A stretch of 64,000 nt of DNA from Paenibacillus polymyxa. Lineage in GTDB: Bacteria; Bacillota; Bacilli; Paenibacillales; Paenibacillaceae. The notes beneath the pieces were generated by a model. The model was given only the letters and a program-made list of their open reading frames with translations. It had not been told where the DNA came from and did not search any database. Numbering within the stretch: the first letter of the stretch is position 1; each line of letters begins with the position of its first letter. The translations under genes were made by a program, and so were the position numbers. Of this stretch, positions 35,810 through 45,392 are shown in pieces. Where the stretch lies: assembly GCF_018614975.1 (NCBI RefSeq), contig NZ_JAGGNR010000010.1, positions 1-64,000 on the forward strand, in the 5' to 3' direction.

Positions 35810-36955
35810 GTGCTGCAGAATTGGCTGGACAGCCTGAAGGAATTGAATGGCATCACGATTATGCTGTTGCTGATTGTGGCTGCTTCATTATTGCAGGGTT
35901 GGTCCAGAGGGGCTTCGCGTTCAGCAGGCAGACTCTTTGGGTTCCTGATGGATGGCATTATGGCGGTGATTGGTATTCTGTTGTCGATCGGTTTAACGCT
36001 GTGGCTTGCGCCATATGTACAGCGGTGGTTGTCTGCATATGCTTCAGACATGCCTAACCGTGAATTGAACCGGTGGGAACAGATGTATTATACGTTGGTT
36101 ACGGCGATTGCAGATTTTCCGCTGATGCGGTTCGCTGTATTATTTGTACTTAGCTATGGACTCATCCGACTGATTCTCGGGTTCCTCTCTTCATTTATTT
36201 TTAACAGCAGGCAGGGGTCAGCCGAGGAAAGTACACCTAAAGGTATGTTTAGTCGGTTGACGGGTGCATTCATTGGCACGATTATAGGCTCTGTCCGCGG
36301 AATGATTGTCATTGCAGTCTTGTTCATGATTGTCAGTCTTTACCCTGGGAGCATGTTCAGTCGATATGTGGAGGCATCTCCGATCTATATGCAAGGGGCC
36401 AAATCGGTTATCGAACCGTTGTCTGGCACGTTCATCAAGGACAAGCTACCCGTATTTACGCAGGCTGTGCAGAAGGAACTGGGCGGCATCCTGCAACGCA
36501 AGTATGAAGTCATCGACCACAATATTCCGAAGGACATTGAATCTGCGGCGCGTGAGGTTGTCAAAGGCGAATCGACAGATGAAGCCAAAGCAAGAGCGTT
36601 ATATGACTGGGTAGGATCACGTATTCAGTATGACTATGGTAAAGTGGATGACTATGAGCAAAAGGGCATATGGCATGAACAGACCCCGCAGAATACATTT
36701 GATACACGTAAAGGCGTATGTATTGATTATGCTCGTCTCTATGCGGTCATGGCCCGTTCACAAGGACTTGAAGTCAAAGTGGTTACAGGACTTGGTTATA
36801 ACGGCCAGGGAGGGTACGGTCCGCATGCGTGGAATGAGGTGTATTTGAGTGATACCGAGAGCTGGGTTCCGCTTGACCCGACATGGGCGATCAGTGGAGA
36901 CTGGTTTAATCCTCCGAATTTTGCCGACACCCATCTAAAGGATCAATCAGCTTAG
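35810..36955 (+). CDS. Transglutaminase-like membrane protein
   Basis: A 381-residue protein. The N-terminal part (about residues 1-190) has four to five hydrophobic segments, like CvpA-type proteins. The C-terminal part is a transglutaminase-like domain with the triad C304 (KGVCIDYARLY), H339 (PHAWNEV) and D356 (PLDPTW). The domain probably faces outside. GTG 35810 has AAAAGGGGG 9 bases upstream; the longer frame overlaps the previous gene. Such proteins may act as proteases or crosslinkers at the cell wall. The genes after it make wall-synthesis enzymes. Confidence 0.85.
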   Translation: MLQNWLDSLKELNGITIMLLLIVAASLLQGWSRGASRSAGRLFGFLMDGIMAVIGILLSIGLTLWLAPYVQRWLSAYASDMPNRELNRWEQMYYTLVTAIADFPLMRFAVLFVLSYGLIRLILGFLSSFIFNSRQGSAEESTPKGMFSRLTGAFIGTIIGSVRGMIVIAVLFMIVSLYPGSMFSRYVEASPIYMQGAKSVIEPLSGTFIKDKLPVFTQAVQKELGGILQRKYEVIDHNIPKDIESAAREVVKGESTDEAKARALYDWVGSRIQYDYGKVDDYEQKGIWHEQTPQNTFDTRKGVCIDYARLYAVMARSQGLEVKVVTGLGYNGQGGYGPHAWNEVYLSDTESWVPLDPTWAISGDWFNPPNFADTHLKDQSA

Positions 36956-37060
36956 CATTACAAGGGACATGGGTCCGGAATATGACGACGTTGCCAGGTT
37001 ATCATGCCGCGAAGAATCAGTTTGAGCGGTATGCATCAAGTCATGAAAGAGGTAGGATGG

Positions 37061-39100
37061 ATGAAAAAACATTCCAATGAGAAGGATGAACTTACAGACA
37101 AACGGCGCTTCAGTTACCGGATGAACGTATTTTTCTTCGCTTCCTTTGTTATTTTTAGCGTTATTATTGTACGTTTGGCCTTTTTGCAATTCGTGGAAGG
37201 ACCTGAACTCAGTCAGGAAGAAGCAAGCAACATTACCAAGGATGTACCGCTTCCTCCTGTGAGAGGCACGATCTATGATTCTACAGGTGAGGTGAAGTTG
37301 GCTTACTCCAAGCCCATTCAGTCTCTCTACCTTACGCTTTATAAAAACTATGGGGATGTTGATGGGAAACCGAGTCCTAACATAGGGGAAGTGCAGGATA
37401 TTGCATCCCGGTTGCATGATGTGTTTGAACAGTACAAGCTGAAGGATTCAGAGTCACTTACGGTGGAGAAAATTATTGAAGAGATGGACTTGAACTCCCG
37501 CAAAGCGAACGGTTTTATGCCGCGTCTGATCAAGAGTGATCTGTCCGAGGAAGAAGTCGCTTATTTCCTGCAACATAAGGATGAGTTCAAAGGTATTCAG
37601 ATCGTCGAGGAGAGTGTACGATTCTACGATCCGGATACGGTAGCGGTTCAGACAATCGGTTATCTGAAGAAGTTCAGAAGTTCGAAGTCTTTGAACAAAT
37701 ACAAAGAGGTGGACGAGGCCAATAAAAAGCAAACAGATCCGGGCCTGGTGTATACGGAGAATGAATTTGTAGGCTTTGATGGACTGGAGCTGCAATATCA
37801 GGATGCCCTGCGGGGTAAAAGCGGATATACATCCGTTGATGTTGATTTGCGTAATTTGCCTGAAGGTGTGGCTGGTTCTACTCCGCCGGAGAAAGGTTAC
37901 GACCTGATTTCCAGCATTAACAAGAACGTTCAGGTAAAAACAGAACAGGCCATTCTGGATCAGTTGAGTTGGCTTCATCGGAATCCGGTTTCCGGTAAAT
38001 TGCATCCAAATGCCAAGACCGGATTTGCAGTTGCGATGGAAGTGGATACTGGGAAAATCGTGTCTGCTGCCAGTATGCCGGATTATGATACCAACGTATG
38101 GAGAACTGGCGGTATAAGTTCTGAAGATTACGACAAAATAAAATATATTTATCAAAATGGTACCATTCGTGGATTCCCGCCAGACGATTCAGGTAAACGG
38201 GCGGAATCTGTTGTATTGCTTGGTTCTACAATTAAACCGCTCAGTGTATTGATCGGTTTGAAAGAAGGTTTCTTCACTACAAATACCGTATATTCAGATA
38301 GGGGTTCAACGACCTTTGGTGGAGACAATCGCAGAGTGCAGAACTCATCAGGGCATGTGTATGGTGCATTGTATCCTCGTGATGCGATTCGTCATTCCTC
38401 GAACGTGTTCATGATTGATGAAATTGGTAAAAAGCTTTACTCCAAGTATGGTGCAAAGGGTGTCGACGTGTGGGACGAATACATGGAGAAATTTGGGTTA
38501 GGTATCTCCACAGGTGTTGACCTGCCTAATGAATATCTTGGGCGCAAAGAATATGGTAAGGACAGCATTGAGAGTTCTTTGACCAAGCTGGTGTATGCCT
38601 CCTTTGGTCAACAAGGAAAATATACAACCATGCAGCTCGCTCAGTACACTACAATGTTGGCGAACAAAGGAAAGCGGATGGAGCCACAACTGGTTAGAGA
38701 GTTCCGGGATTCGGAAGGCAACGTGGTTGAGAAAGTAAAACCGAAGGTACTCAGTACGGTGGAGTTTAACGATGCCTACTGGAATGAAATACAACGAGGC
38801 ATGGCAACCGAGGTATCTGCATTTAGCGGATTCCCTTATGACTTTGCCAGAAAAACAGGAACATCGACACAGGTAGTAGGTGGTAAACTGGTGGATAACG
38901 GGGTGTTTATCGCCTATGCACCACGTAATAATCCGAAGCTTGCTGTCGCTGTGGTTATCCCCGAAGGGGGCTTTGGTTCGAGCAGTGCTGCTCCGGTTGC
39001 ACGTGCCATCTTCGATGCCTATGACGAAGAATTCGGTCTCGACGGTGTACCGAAAAAGGACAAAAATAAAGATTCAAATTCGGAATCAGGCACACAGTGA
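37061..39100 (+). CDS. Class B penicillin-binding protein (transpeptidase), copy 1
   Basis: A 679-residue enzyme that crosslinks peptidoglycan. It has one N-terminal membrane anchor (MNVFFFASFVIFSVIIVRL), a PBP-dimer domain (PPVRGTIYDSTG) and the transpeptidase domain. Its active-site motifs are S389-T-I-K, S446-S-N and K598-T-G-T. Start ATG 37061 has AGAGGTAGG upstream. It resembles the PbpA/PbpH rod-shape enzymes of Bacilli. The second copy lies 370 bases downstream in the same direction, which indicates tandem duplication. Confidence 0.95.
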   Translation: MKKHSNEKDELTDKRRFSYRMNVFFFASFVIFSVIIVRLAFLQFVEGPELSQEEASNITKDVPLPPVRGTIYDSTGEVKLAYSKPIQSLYLTLYKNYGDVDGKPSPNIGEVQDIASRLHDVFEQYKLKDSESLTVEKIIEEMDLNSRKANGFMPRLIKSDLSEEEVAYFLQHKDEFKGIQIVEESVRFYDPDTVAVQTIGYLKKFRSSKSLNKYKEVDEANKKQTDPGLVYTENEFVGFDGLELQYQDALRGKSGYTSVDVDLRNLPEGVAGSTPPEKGYDLISSINKNVQVKTEQAILDQLSWLHRNPVSGKLHPNAKTGFAVAMEVDTGKIVSAASMPDYDTNVWRTGGISSEDYDKIKYIYQNGTIRGFPPDDSGKRAESVVLLGSTIKPLSVLIGLKEGFFTTNTVYSDRGSTTFGGDNRRVQNSSGHVYGALYPRDAIRHSSNVFMIDEIGKKLYSKYGAKGVDVWDEYMEKFGLGISTGVDLPNEYLGRKEYGKDSIESSLTKLVYASFGQQGKYTTMQLAQYTTMLANKGKRMEPQLVREFRDSEGNVVEKVKPKVLSTVEFNDAYWNEIQRGMATEVSAFSGFPYDFARKTGTSTQVVGGKLVDNGVFIAYAPRNNPKLAVAVVIPEGGFGSSSAAPVARAIFDAYDEEFGLDGVPKKDKNKDSNSESGTQ

Positions 39101-39118
39101 TGTAAAGTATTCGTTTAG

Positions 39119-39150
39119 AGAGAGGACCTTGGCGGGTCCTCTTTTTTTGT
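39119..39150 (+). terminator. Terminator between the two PBP genes
   Basis: AGAGGACC / GGGTCCTCT stem followed by seven T. The second PBP therefore has its own promoter in the 320 bases that follow. I could not name one with certainty. Confidence 0.85.
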
Positions 39151-39470
39151 TCTTACGGTGAGAATGGATCGTAAGAATGAACTAATTAATTGCATTAATA
39201 TGTAACCATATGAGCTGTACCACGTTTATATAAGGGAAGGGTAAACGCGATCCGGAGAACGGGATAACGTTGATATGTCAGTGTTTACATCGAAATCAGT
39301 AGATTGGGTAGTGTAACGGTTCTGATTACGATAATGTAACCAAATATTGAAAGACGTGACAGCTGACCTTTGGTAGAATTGTATGAGAAAGGTTTAAATA
39401 TTGGATTGAACACGTTCACAAGACGGATTAAATATTTTATTTTTATAGAGGAACGGGAGAGGCTTAAAAC

Positions 39471-41450
39471 ATGTTTAACCGATTGAGGAAGAAACCCATG
39501 ACTGAGGAAGATACACCCGTCAACAAGCCTTCCACCGCAAGGCTGAATCTGTTTTTTTTCGCGGCATTTGTCATATTCAGTATCCTTATTTTCAGATTAG
39601 CCTTTGTGCAATTTGTGGAGGGTCCTGAACTGACGTATATGGAAACGAGTCGTAATACCAAAGACATCCCGCTTGCACCCGTGCGTGGCCCCATCTATGA
39701 TGCAACAGGGGAAGCGGCACTCGCTTATTCCGAACCTGTACAGTCCCTATATGTGCTGTTATATGAGGATTATCGGAATGATGAACGTAGACAGGAAGCG
39801 GAGGAACTGGCTCATGATCTGGCGGCTGTGTTTAAGCAGTTTAATCCAGGGGACAAGGAGCAGCCGGATGCGGAAGAGATCATCAAACGATTGGATCTCA
39901 AATCTCAGAAGGCACATGGGTATACCCCTCGCCTAGTGAAGTCGGATCTAAACACGAAAGAAATTGCTTATTTTATGGAGAAGAAGGCGGAGTATCCAGG
40001 TGCCATGGTACTGGAAGAAAACATACGAAAATATGATCCGGACGGGGTTGCCGTTCAGGTGATTGGATATACAAGGGAGTTCAAAGGTCAACAGGAAAAC
40101 TTGCCTAAATATATAGAAATAAGCAAGTCGGAAGCAACGCAACGCGACCCAGGACTTCGCTATACCCAACAAGAAAAAGTTGGAGTTGATGGCCTGGAAT
40201 TTCAATATCAGGAAGAGCTTCGTGGACGTAGCGGTTATCAGTCCATTGATATTAATTCACGTAATTTGCCAGAGGGCACGATGAAACAGACTCCGCCAGA
40301 GAAAGGTTACAGTCTGGTATCCACAATTAACAAGGAAATTCAGATGGCAGCACAAGAGGCGATAACGGACGAATTGCGCAGACTTCCCAAGGCAATTACC
40401 GGATACGCGGTAGCCATGGAAGTGGATACGGGAAACGTGGTGGCCATGGCGAGCATGCCGGACTATGATCCGAATGATTGGGATTATGACAAAATCAAAT
40501 ATGTGTTTCGGAATGGAACCACGGAGTCTTTCCCACCGAATGATGATAAGCCTAGACGAGCGGAATCCGTTGTACTTCTTGGGTCAGTGATCAAGCCGCT
40601 AAGTGTGCTTATTGGATTAAAAGAGGGATTATTTACAGCAGGAGAGACCTATCACGATCAGGGATATGCGGTTTTGGGGAAAGACGGACGACAAGTGAAG
40701 AACTCGCATTCTGCTTATAATGGTTCTATTACGGCAAGAAGAGCGATTGAGAAGTCTTCCAATGCGTTCATGATCGACATGGTAGGCAAACGTTTGTTAA
40801 GCAAATACGGTTCAGAGGAAGGCATCAATGTCTGGGACAGATACATGAAGGATTTCGGTTTGGGGGTGCCTACTGGTATTGATTTACCCAAAGAATACGA
40901 GGGCACGTTAGAATATACTAATGAGGAACAGGAATCAGCTCTAACACGTTTGGCATTTGCCTCTTTTGGGCAGCAAGCCAAGTACACTACGATGCAACTT
41001 GCCCAATACACGACCATGCTTGCCAATAAGGGCAAACGGATGGAACCACATCTGGTGAAGGAAATCCGTGACGCGGACGGCAATGTGGTGAAAGAGATCA
41101 AACCTAAGGTGCTTAATGAAGTTGATTTTGCCGATGCGCACTGGAATGAAGTGCACAAAGGTATGGTTACCAAAGTAAGTTCATTTGACGGTTTCCCATA
41201 CGATTATGCACGGAAAACAGGAACATCAGAGCAGGGCACCGGACCGAACAAAAAAGAGAATGGTGTATTTATTGCCTTTGCACCAAGAGATAATCCGAAG
41301 CTTGCTGTAGCTGTTGTTGTACCGGAAGGTGGGTTCGGGTCAGTCAGTGCCTCGCCGATTGCACGGAAAATTTTCGATGCATATGATGAAGTGTATGGTC
41401 TCGATGGAACGCCAAAAGGTAAGAAAGACGAAGGAAAAGACAACGAGTAA
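39471..41450 (+). CDS. Class B penicillin-binding protein (transpeptidase), copy 2
   Basis: A 659-residue paralogue of the enzyme at 37061-39100, with the same layout: membrane anchor (LFFFAAFVIFSILIFRLAFV), VRGPIYDATGEAALAYS, and active-site motifs S372-V-I-K, S429-S-N and K582-T-G-T. The two genes share long segments (for example EKGY, PLSVLIGLKEG, AQYTTMLANKGKRMEP). All catalytic residues are present in both copies, so both may be active. A GGAACGGGAGAGG site precedes the ATG. Confidence 0.95.
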   Translation: MFNRLRKKPMTEEDTPVNKPSTARLNLFFFAAFVIFSILIFRLAFVQFVEGPELTYMETSRNTKDIPLAPVRGPIYDATGEAALAYSEPVQSLYVLLYEDYRNDERRQEAEELAHDLAAVFKQFNPGDKEQPDAEEIIKRLDLKSQKAHGYTPRLVKSDLNTKEIAYFMEKKAEYPGAMVLEENIRKYDPDGVAVQVIGYTREFKGQQENLPKYIEISKSEATQRDPGLRYTQQEKVGVDGLEFQYQEELRGRSGYQSIDINSRNLPEGTMKQTPPEKGYSLVSTINKEIQMAAQEAITDELRRLPKAITGYAVAMEVDTGNVVAMASMPDYDPNDWDYDKIKYVFRNGTTESFPPNDDKPRRAESVVLLGSVIKPLSVLIGLKEGLFTAGETYHDQGYAVLGKDGRQVKNSHSAYNGSITARRAIEKSSNAFMIDMVGKRLLSKYGSEEGINVWDRYMKDFGLGVPTGIDLPKEYEGTLEYTNEEQESALTRLAFASFGQQAKYTTMQLAQYTTMLANKGKRMEPHLVKEIRDADGNVVKEIKPKVLNEVDFADAHWNEVHKGMVTKVSSFDGFPYDYARKTGTSEQGTGPNKKENGVFIAFAPRDNPKLAVAVVVPEGGFGSVSASPIARKIFDAYDEVYGLDGTPKGKKDEGKDNE

Positions 41451-41530
41451 TGTAAAAGAACCTCGCAAAAGTTAGCCCTTTTACCATCGTGACCAGAAAG
41501 TTAATGAAGTGAATTAAATATATTTGGACA

Positions 41531-41562
41531 GGCAGGGGAAATAAGCCCTTGCCTTTTTTTTT
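41531..41562 (+). terminator. Terminator after the second PBP
   Basis: GGCAGGGG / CCCTTGCC stem followed by nine T. Confidence 0.85.
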
Positions 41563-41572
41563 GGCTTCGGAT

Positions 41573-41594
41573 AAAATTTGCACAAGGGAAACAT
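41573..41594. promoter_or_regulatory. Candidate MntR box before the metal transporter
   Basis: AAATTTGCACAAGGGAAACAT resembles the B. subtilis MntR sites (TTTGC...AGGGAAAC form, recalled from the mntABCD and mntH promoters). It lies about 90 bases before the lipoprotein gene. If real, manganese-bound MntR would repress the operon. The match is from memory and was not scored. Confidence 0.5.
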
Positions 41595-41680
41595 TATTAG
41601 TCTTGATTAAAAATTAATACCTTGTACAACAAAATTAGATGTAGACAAGTATTTTAGGAGAGGGAAAGGGGACGGTTGAA

Positions 41681-42631
41681 TTGTTAATGGTGAAAATGAG
41701 GAGTATTCAGAGGGCGTTCATTACGCTAGCCGCTCTGGTTCTGGTTGTTGTACTTACGGCATGTTCCAGTGATGCAGAGACGAGCAGTGGTGGCAAGTTA
41801 CAAGTAACCGCTACAACGGGAATGATCGCTGACTTAGCACGTGAGGTAGGCGGGGCATATGTTGATGTTACCGGGCTAATGGGCCCGGGCGTTGATCCAC
41901 ACCTGTACAAGGCCTCCCAAGGTGATATTCGCAAGCTGGAGCAAGCGGAAGTCATTTTCTATAATGGACTGCATCTCGAAGGTAAAATGACAGACATTTT
42001 GGAGAAAATGTCCTCAAGCAAGCTGGTTACAGCCGTTACAGAGACTATTCCAGTCGAGGAGTTACACTCAGGCAAAGATACAGGCGGCACCGAATATGAT
42101 CCACACGTCTGGTTTGACGTCAGCCACTGGATGCATGCGGCAGAAGCCGTACGCGATACGCTCGTGGAGGCGGACCCGGACCATGCGGAAGAGTACAAGG
42201 CTCAGGCAGAGGCGTATCTGGCGAAGCTCGAAGCACTGGATGCCGAGGTGCGTGAGAAGATTCTGGAGATTCCTGAAGCAAGCCGGGTATTGGTTACGGC
42301 GCATGATGCATTTGGATATTTCGGTCAGGCTTATGGAATGAAGGTGATGGGACTTCAGGGCATCAGTACAGCAGCCGAATACGGTGCAAAAGATGTTAGC
42401 GAACTGCGGGATTATCTCGTGGATAATCAGATCAAAGCCGTATTTGTTGAATCGAGTGTGCCTGCAAAAGCGATGGAAGCCATCATTGCCGGAGCAGCTC
42501 AAAAAGGACATACGGTCAGCATTGGTGGAGAACTGTTCTCGGATGCCATGGGGGCTGAGGGAACGGACGAAGGCACATATATCGGTATGATTCGTCACAA
42601 TGTTGAGACGATTGTAGAAGCCCTGAAATAA
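41681..42631 (+). CDS. mntA: Metal ABC transporter, substrate-binding lipoprotein (MntA/TroA family)
   Basis: A 316-residue extracellular lipoprotein. The signal peptide ends in LTAC with lipidated C28. The TroA-fold metal ligands are visible: H in VDPHLYKASQGD, H in YDPHVWFDV, E/H around VTAHDAFGYFGQ, and the late D in GTDEGTYIG. AGGGAAAGGGGACGG precedes a TTG (41681) and an ATG (41687); either may be used. With two permeases downstream it fits the Mn-type MntABCD/TroABCD systems better than ZnuABC. Zinc cannot be excluded. Confidence 0.88.
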   Translation: MLMVKMRSIQRAFITLAALVLVVVLTACSSDAETSSGGKLQVTATTGMIADLAREVGGAYVDVTGLMGPGVDPHLYKASQGDIRKLEQAEVIFYNGLHLEGKMTDILEKMSSSKLVTAVTETIPVEELHSGKDTGGTEYDPHVWFDVSHWMHAAEAVRDTLVEADPDHAEEYKAQAEAYLAKLEALDAEVREKILEIPEASRVLVTAHDAFGYFGQAYGMKVMGLQGISTAAEYGAKDVSELRDYLVDNQIKAVFVESSVPAKAMEAIIAGAAQKGHTVSIGGELFSDAMGAEGTDEGTYIGMIRHNVETIVEALK

Positions 42632-42662
42632 TGAATCACATGAAGAGAGGAGTTACAGGATA

Positions 42663-43484
42663 ATGGAAGATACAACTTTATTGGAACCAACTCCTACGAA
42701 ACTGAACAACAGTCACTTGCAGGGAACGCAGCCAACATCGGCTCCGCTTAGTGTGAGGGATCTGGCTGTTGCGTATCACAAAAAGCCGGTGCTTAGCAGC
42801 GTATCCTTCGATATTCCGGAAGGACAGCTCATCGGTATTCTTGGCCCAAATGGCGCAGGGAAATCTACTCTGATCAAAGCTGTGCTAGGACTGGTGCCGA
42901 AGATGCATGGAGAGGTACGAATTTTCGGACAATCTTACCGGGAACAACGTCGCCGCATCGGTTATGTGCCCCAACGGGAATCGGTCGACTGGGATTTCCC
43001 CACGCATGCGCTCGATGTGGTGATGATGGGACGGTATGGTCATCTGGGCTGGTTCCGTCGTCCGGGAAAAAAGGAGCGGGACCTGGCGGCACACTGCCTG
43101 GAGCAAGTCGGCATGGGCGATTACATGTACCGCCAGATCAGTCAGCTGTCCGGTGGACAGCAGCAACGTGTCTTTCTGGCGCGGGCACTCGTGCAAGACG
43201 CAGATCTGTATTTCATGGATGAGCCGTTTGCAGGTGTGGATGCCACCACAGAGAAAGCGATCATTTCGCTTTTGGAACAGTTGAAGAAACAAGGCAAGAC
43301 GGTACTGGTTGTTCACCATGATCTGGCGACAGTCGAGGAATACTTCGACCATGTGCTGCTGCTCAATGGACGACTGGTGGCAGGTGGGCCGACAAGTGAA
43401 GTATTTGTACCGGATACACTGCAAGAGACGTACGGAGGCCGGATTGCGATGATCGGAAGCCGGACGGAGAAAGGCCAGGTGTAG
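42663..43484 (+). CDS. mntB: Metal ABC transporter, ATP-binding protein (MntB-type)
   Basis: A 273-residue ATPase of the manganese/zinc type. Walker A GPNGAGKST is near residues 61-69, the signature LSGGQQQRVFLARAL and Walker B LYFMDEPFAG follow, and the switch His is in VVHHDL. The first 30 residues are a non-conserved, hydrophilic extension. It lies 31 bases after the lipoprotein gene with AGAGAGGAG before its start. Confidence 0.92.
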   Translation: MEDTTLLEPTPTKLNNSHLQGTQPTSAPLSVRDLAVAYHKKPVLSSVSFDIPEGQLIGILGPNGAGKSTLIKAVLGLVPKMHGEVRIFGQSYREQRRRIGYVPQRESVDWDFPTHALDVVMMGRYGHLGWFRRPGKKERDLAAHCLEQVGMGDYMYRQISQLSGGQQQRVFLARALVQDADLYFMDEPFAGVDATTEKAIISLLEQLKKQGKTVLVVHHDLATVEEYFDHVLLLNGRLVAGGPTSEVFVPDTLQETYGGRIAMIGSRTEKGQV

Positions 43485-43487
43485 TGC

Positions 43488-44447
43488 ATGTGGAACTGGA
43501 TCGTTGCCATCTTATCTGACCCCAATACACGTTGGATATTGCTTGGCTGTCTGTTGTTAGGATTCAGTAGCGGAATGATTGGCTCCTTCACCTTTCTTCG
43601 TAAACAGAGCCTGATGGGGGACACCCTTGCTCATGCAGCTCTGCCTGGGATCTGTATTGCATTTATGTTGACGGACACGAAGTCGGTCGGATTATTCCTT
43701 TTCGGTGCTCTAGTGGCCGGTATTGTCGCTACCTTCGGAATCTCGTGGATTACGCGCTACTCACGGATCAAGCAGGATGCGGCGATGGGGATCGTGCTGA
43801 CCGTATTTTTCGGGATTGGCGTAGTCATGCTTACGCGCATTCAGCATGGGGCGAGTGGAAGCCAGAGCGGACTCGATAAATATTTGTTTGGACAGGCGGC
43901 ATCCATGGTCATGACGGATGTCTATGTCATGGGTGGCGTATGCCTCGTATTACTGATTGCCTGTCTTGCCTGGTTCAAGGAATTTAAGCTGGTGAGTTTT
44001 GACCCGGGTTTTGCACGAGGCATGGGTCTGCCAGTTGCCATGCTGGAGCAGCTCATTCTGCTCTTGACGGTGATTGCGGTGGTTGCCGGGATTCAGGCGG
44101 TGGGTGTGGTGCTTGTCGCGGCCCTGCTGGTGACTCCGGCTGCAGCGGCACGCTGCTGGACCGACTCCCTTGCACTTATGGTATTGCTCGCAGGCATATT
44201 TGGTGCATTGAGCGGAGCGACGGGTACCATCTTCAGCACGCTCGTGCCCAATCTGCCGACGGGACCTGTAACGGTTCTTGCGGCTACGGTGCTGTTTGCC
44301 GGATCAGCCTTGCTCGCCCCACGTCGTGGATTGTTAGCTCGACGGTTGCGTAGTATTCAGGCAAAGTCCGCATATATGCGTGAAGAGCGAGCTACACTCC
44401 AGACTCTCACCGCACAGCGAAATCAGCAGGAACGGGGGGAGATGTAA
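43488..44447 (+). CDS. mntC: Metal ABC transporter permease (MntC-type)
   Basis: A 319-residue integral membrane protein with about eight to nine helices. The family motif GDTLAHAALPGI lies near residue 44 and DPGFARGMGLP in the middle. It starts 3 bases after the ATPase stop and its stop overlaps the ATG of the next permease, so the operon is tightly coupled. Confidence 0.92.
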   Translation: MWNWIVAILSDPNTRWILLGCLLLGFSSGMIGSFTFLRKQSLMGDTLAHAALPGICIAFMLTDTKSVGLFLFGALVAGIVATFGISWITRYSRIKQDAAMGIVLTVFFGIGVVMLTRIQHGASGSQSGLDKYLFGQAASMVMTDVYVMGGVCLVLLIACLAWFKEFKLVSFDPGFARGMGLPVAMLEQLILLLTVIAVVAGIQAVGVVLVAALLVTPAAAARCWTDSLALMVLLAGIFGALSGATGTIFSTLVPNLPTGPVTVLAATVLFAGSALLAPRRGLLARRLRSIQAKSAYMREERATLQTLTAQRNQQERGEM

Positions 44448-45319
44448 TGGCAACGTTTTGGATTATCTTGACGGCCGTTTTGGTATCTTCTGCTTGCGCC
44501 ATCCTCGGTTGTTTTCTGATCCTGCGGCGAATGGCTCTGGTCGGTGATGCGATCAGTCATGCGGTTCTCCCCGGTATTGCGATTGCTTTCCTGTGGAGTG
44601 GTTCCAGAGATTCATTGTGGATGCTGCTTGGCGCAACGGTGTTTGGACTACTGACGGTGTTCTTCATACAAAGTCTGCAGGCGGGTGGACTCTCGTCTGA
44701 TGCCTCAATCGGAATTGTGTTCACAGCACTCTTCGCAGTAGGGGTTATTCTGATTAGTCTGAACGCCCAACATATTGATCTGGATCTGGACTGTGTCTTG
44801 TTTGGTGAGATCGCTTATGTACAGTGGGATACACTAACCCTTGGAGGTACAGATGTCGGGCCGAGGGCGGTCTGGATGCTGGGTATCACTTTACTAGTCA
44901 TCCTCGTCGTCATTGGGCTGTTCTACAAACAGTTCAAGCTGTGTGCCTTCGATCCGGCGCTGGCTGCAGCCTGCGGGATTCCTGTAGTGCTGTTCCATTA
45001 TCTGCTCATGGGACTTGTTTCCATGACATCCGTAGCTTCATTTGAGAGTGTTGGGTCCATTCTCGTGGTTGGTATGCTGATTGTACCCGCAGCGACGGCT
45101 TACCTGCTCACAGATCGTCTGGGCAAAATGATTCTGTACGCCGTTCTGATCGGAGCAGCTTCCTCGGTTGGAGGTTACATCATGGCTTATGCCCTGGATG
45201 CTTCCATCGCGGGCTGCATGGTGGCTGTTGCTGGGATTTTGTTTGTTCTTGCACTGTTGCTGTCACCGAAACATGGCATCGTATTCCGTTATGCTCGTCG
45301 CAAATTCGCGGCAAGGTAA
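44447..45319 (+). CDS. mntD: Metal ABC transporter permease (MntD-type)
   Basis: A 290-residue paralogue of the preceding permease, with GDAISHAVLPGI near residue 33 and DPALAAACGIP later. Two different permeases per operon are typical of MntABCD and TroABCD manganese systems. GGGGGAGATGTA precedes its ATG, which overlaps the previous stop. Confidence 0.92.
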   Translation: MATFWIILTAVLVSSACAILGCFLILRRMALVGDAISHAVLPGIAIAFLWSGSRDSLWMLLGATVFGLLTVFFIQSLQAGGLSSDASIGIVFTALFAVGVILISLNAQHIDLDLDCVLFGEIAYVQWDTLTLGGTDVGPRAVWMLGITLLVILVVIGLFYKQFKLCAFDPALAAACGIPVVLFHYLLMGLVSMTSVASFESVGSILVVGMLIVPAATAYLLTDRLGKMILYAVLIGAASSVGGYIMAYALDASIAGCMVAVAGILFVLALLLSPKHGIVFRYARRKFAAR

Positions 45320-45364
45320 TGAAAGTTTAAGTGAATAACAGGTGAATAAACAAAATTACAAGAA

Positions 45365-45392
45365 GCCGTCTGCAATGCAGGCGGTTTTTTTG
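45365..45392 (+). terminator. Terminator of the metal transporter operon
   Basis: GCCGTCTGCA / TGCAGGCGG hairpin followed by seven T. Confidence 0.85.

Noticed and set aside
36982-37080. 32-codon ORF overlapping the first PBP start
   Set aside because: The composition looks natural, but the ribosome site is poor and it overlaps the PBP start; too short to support.
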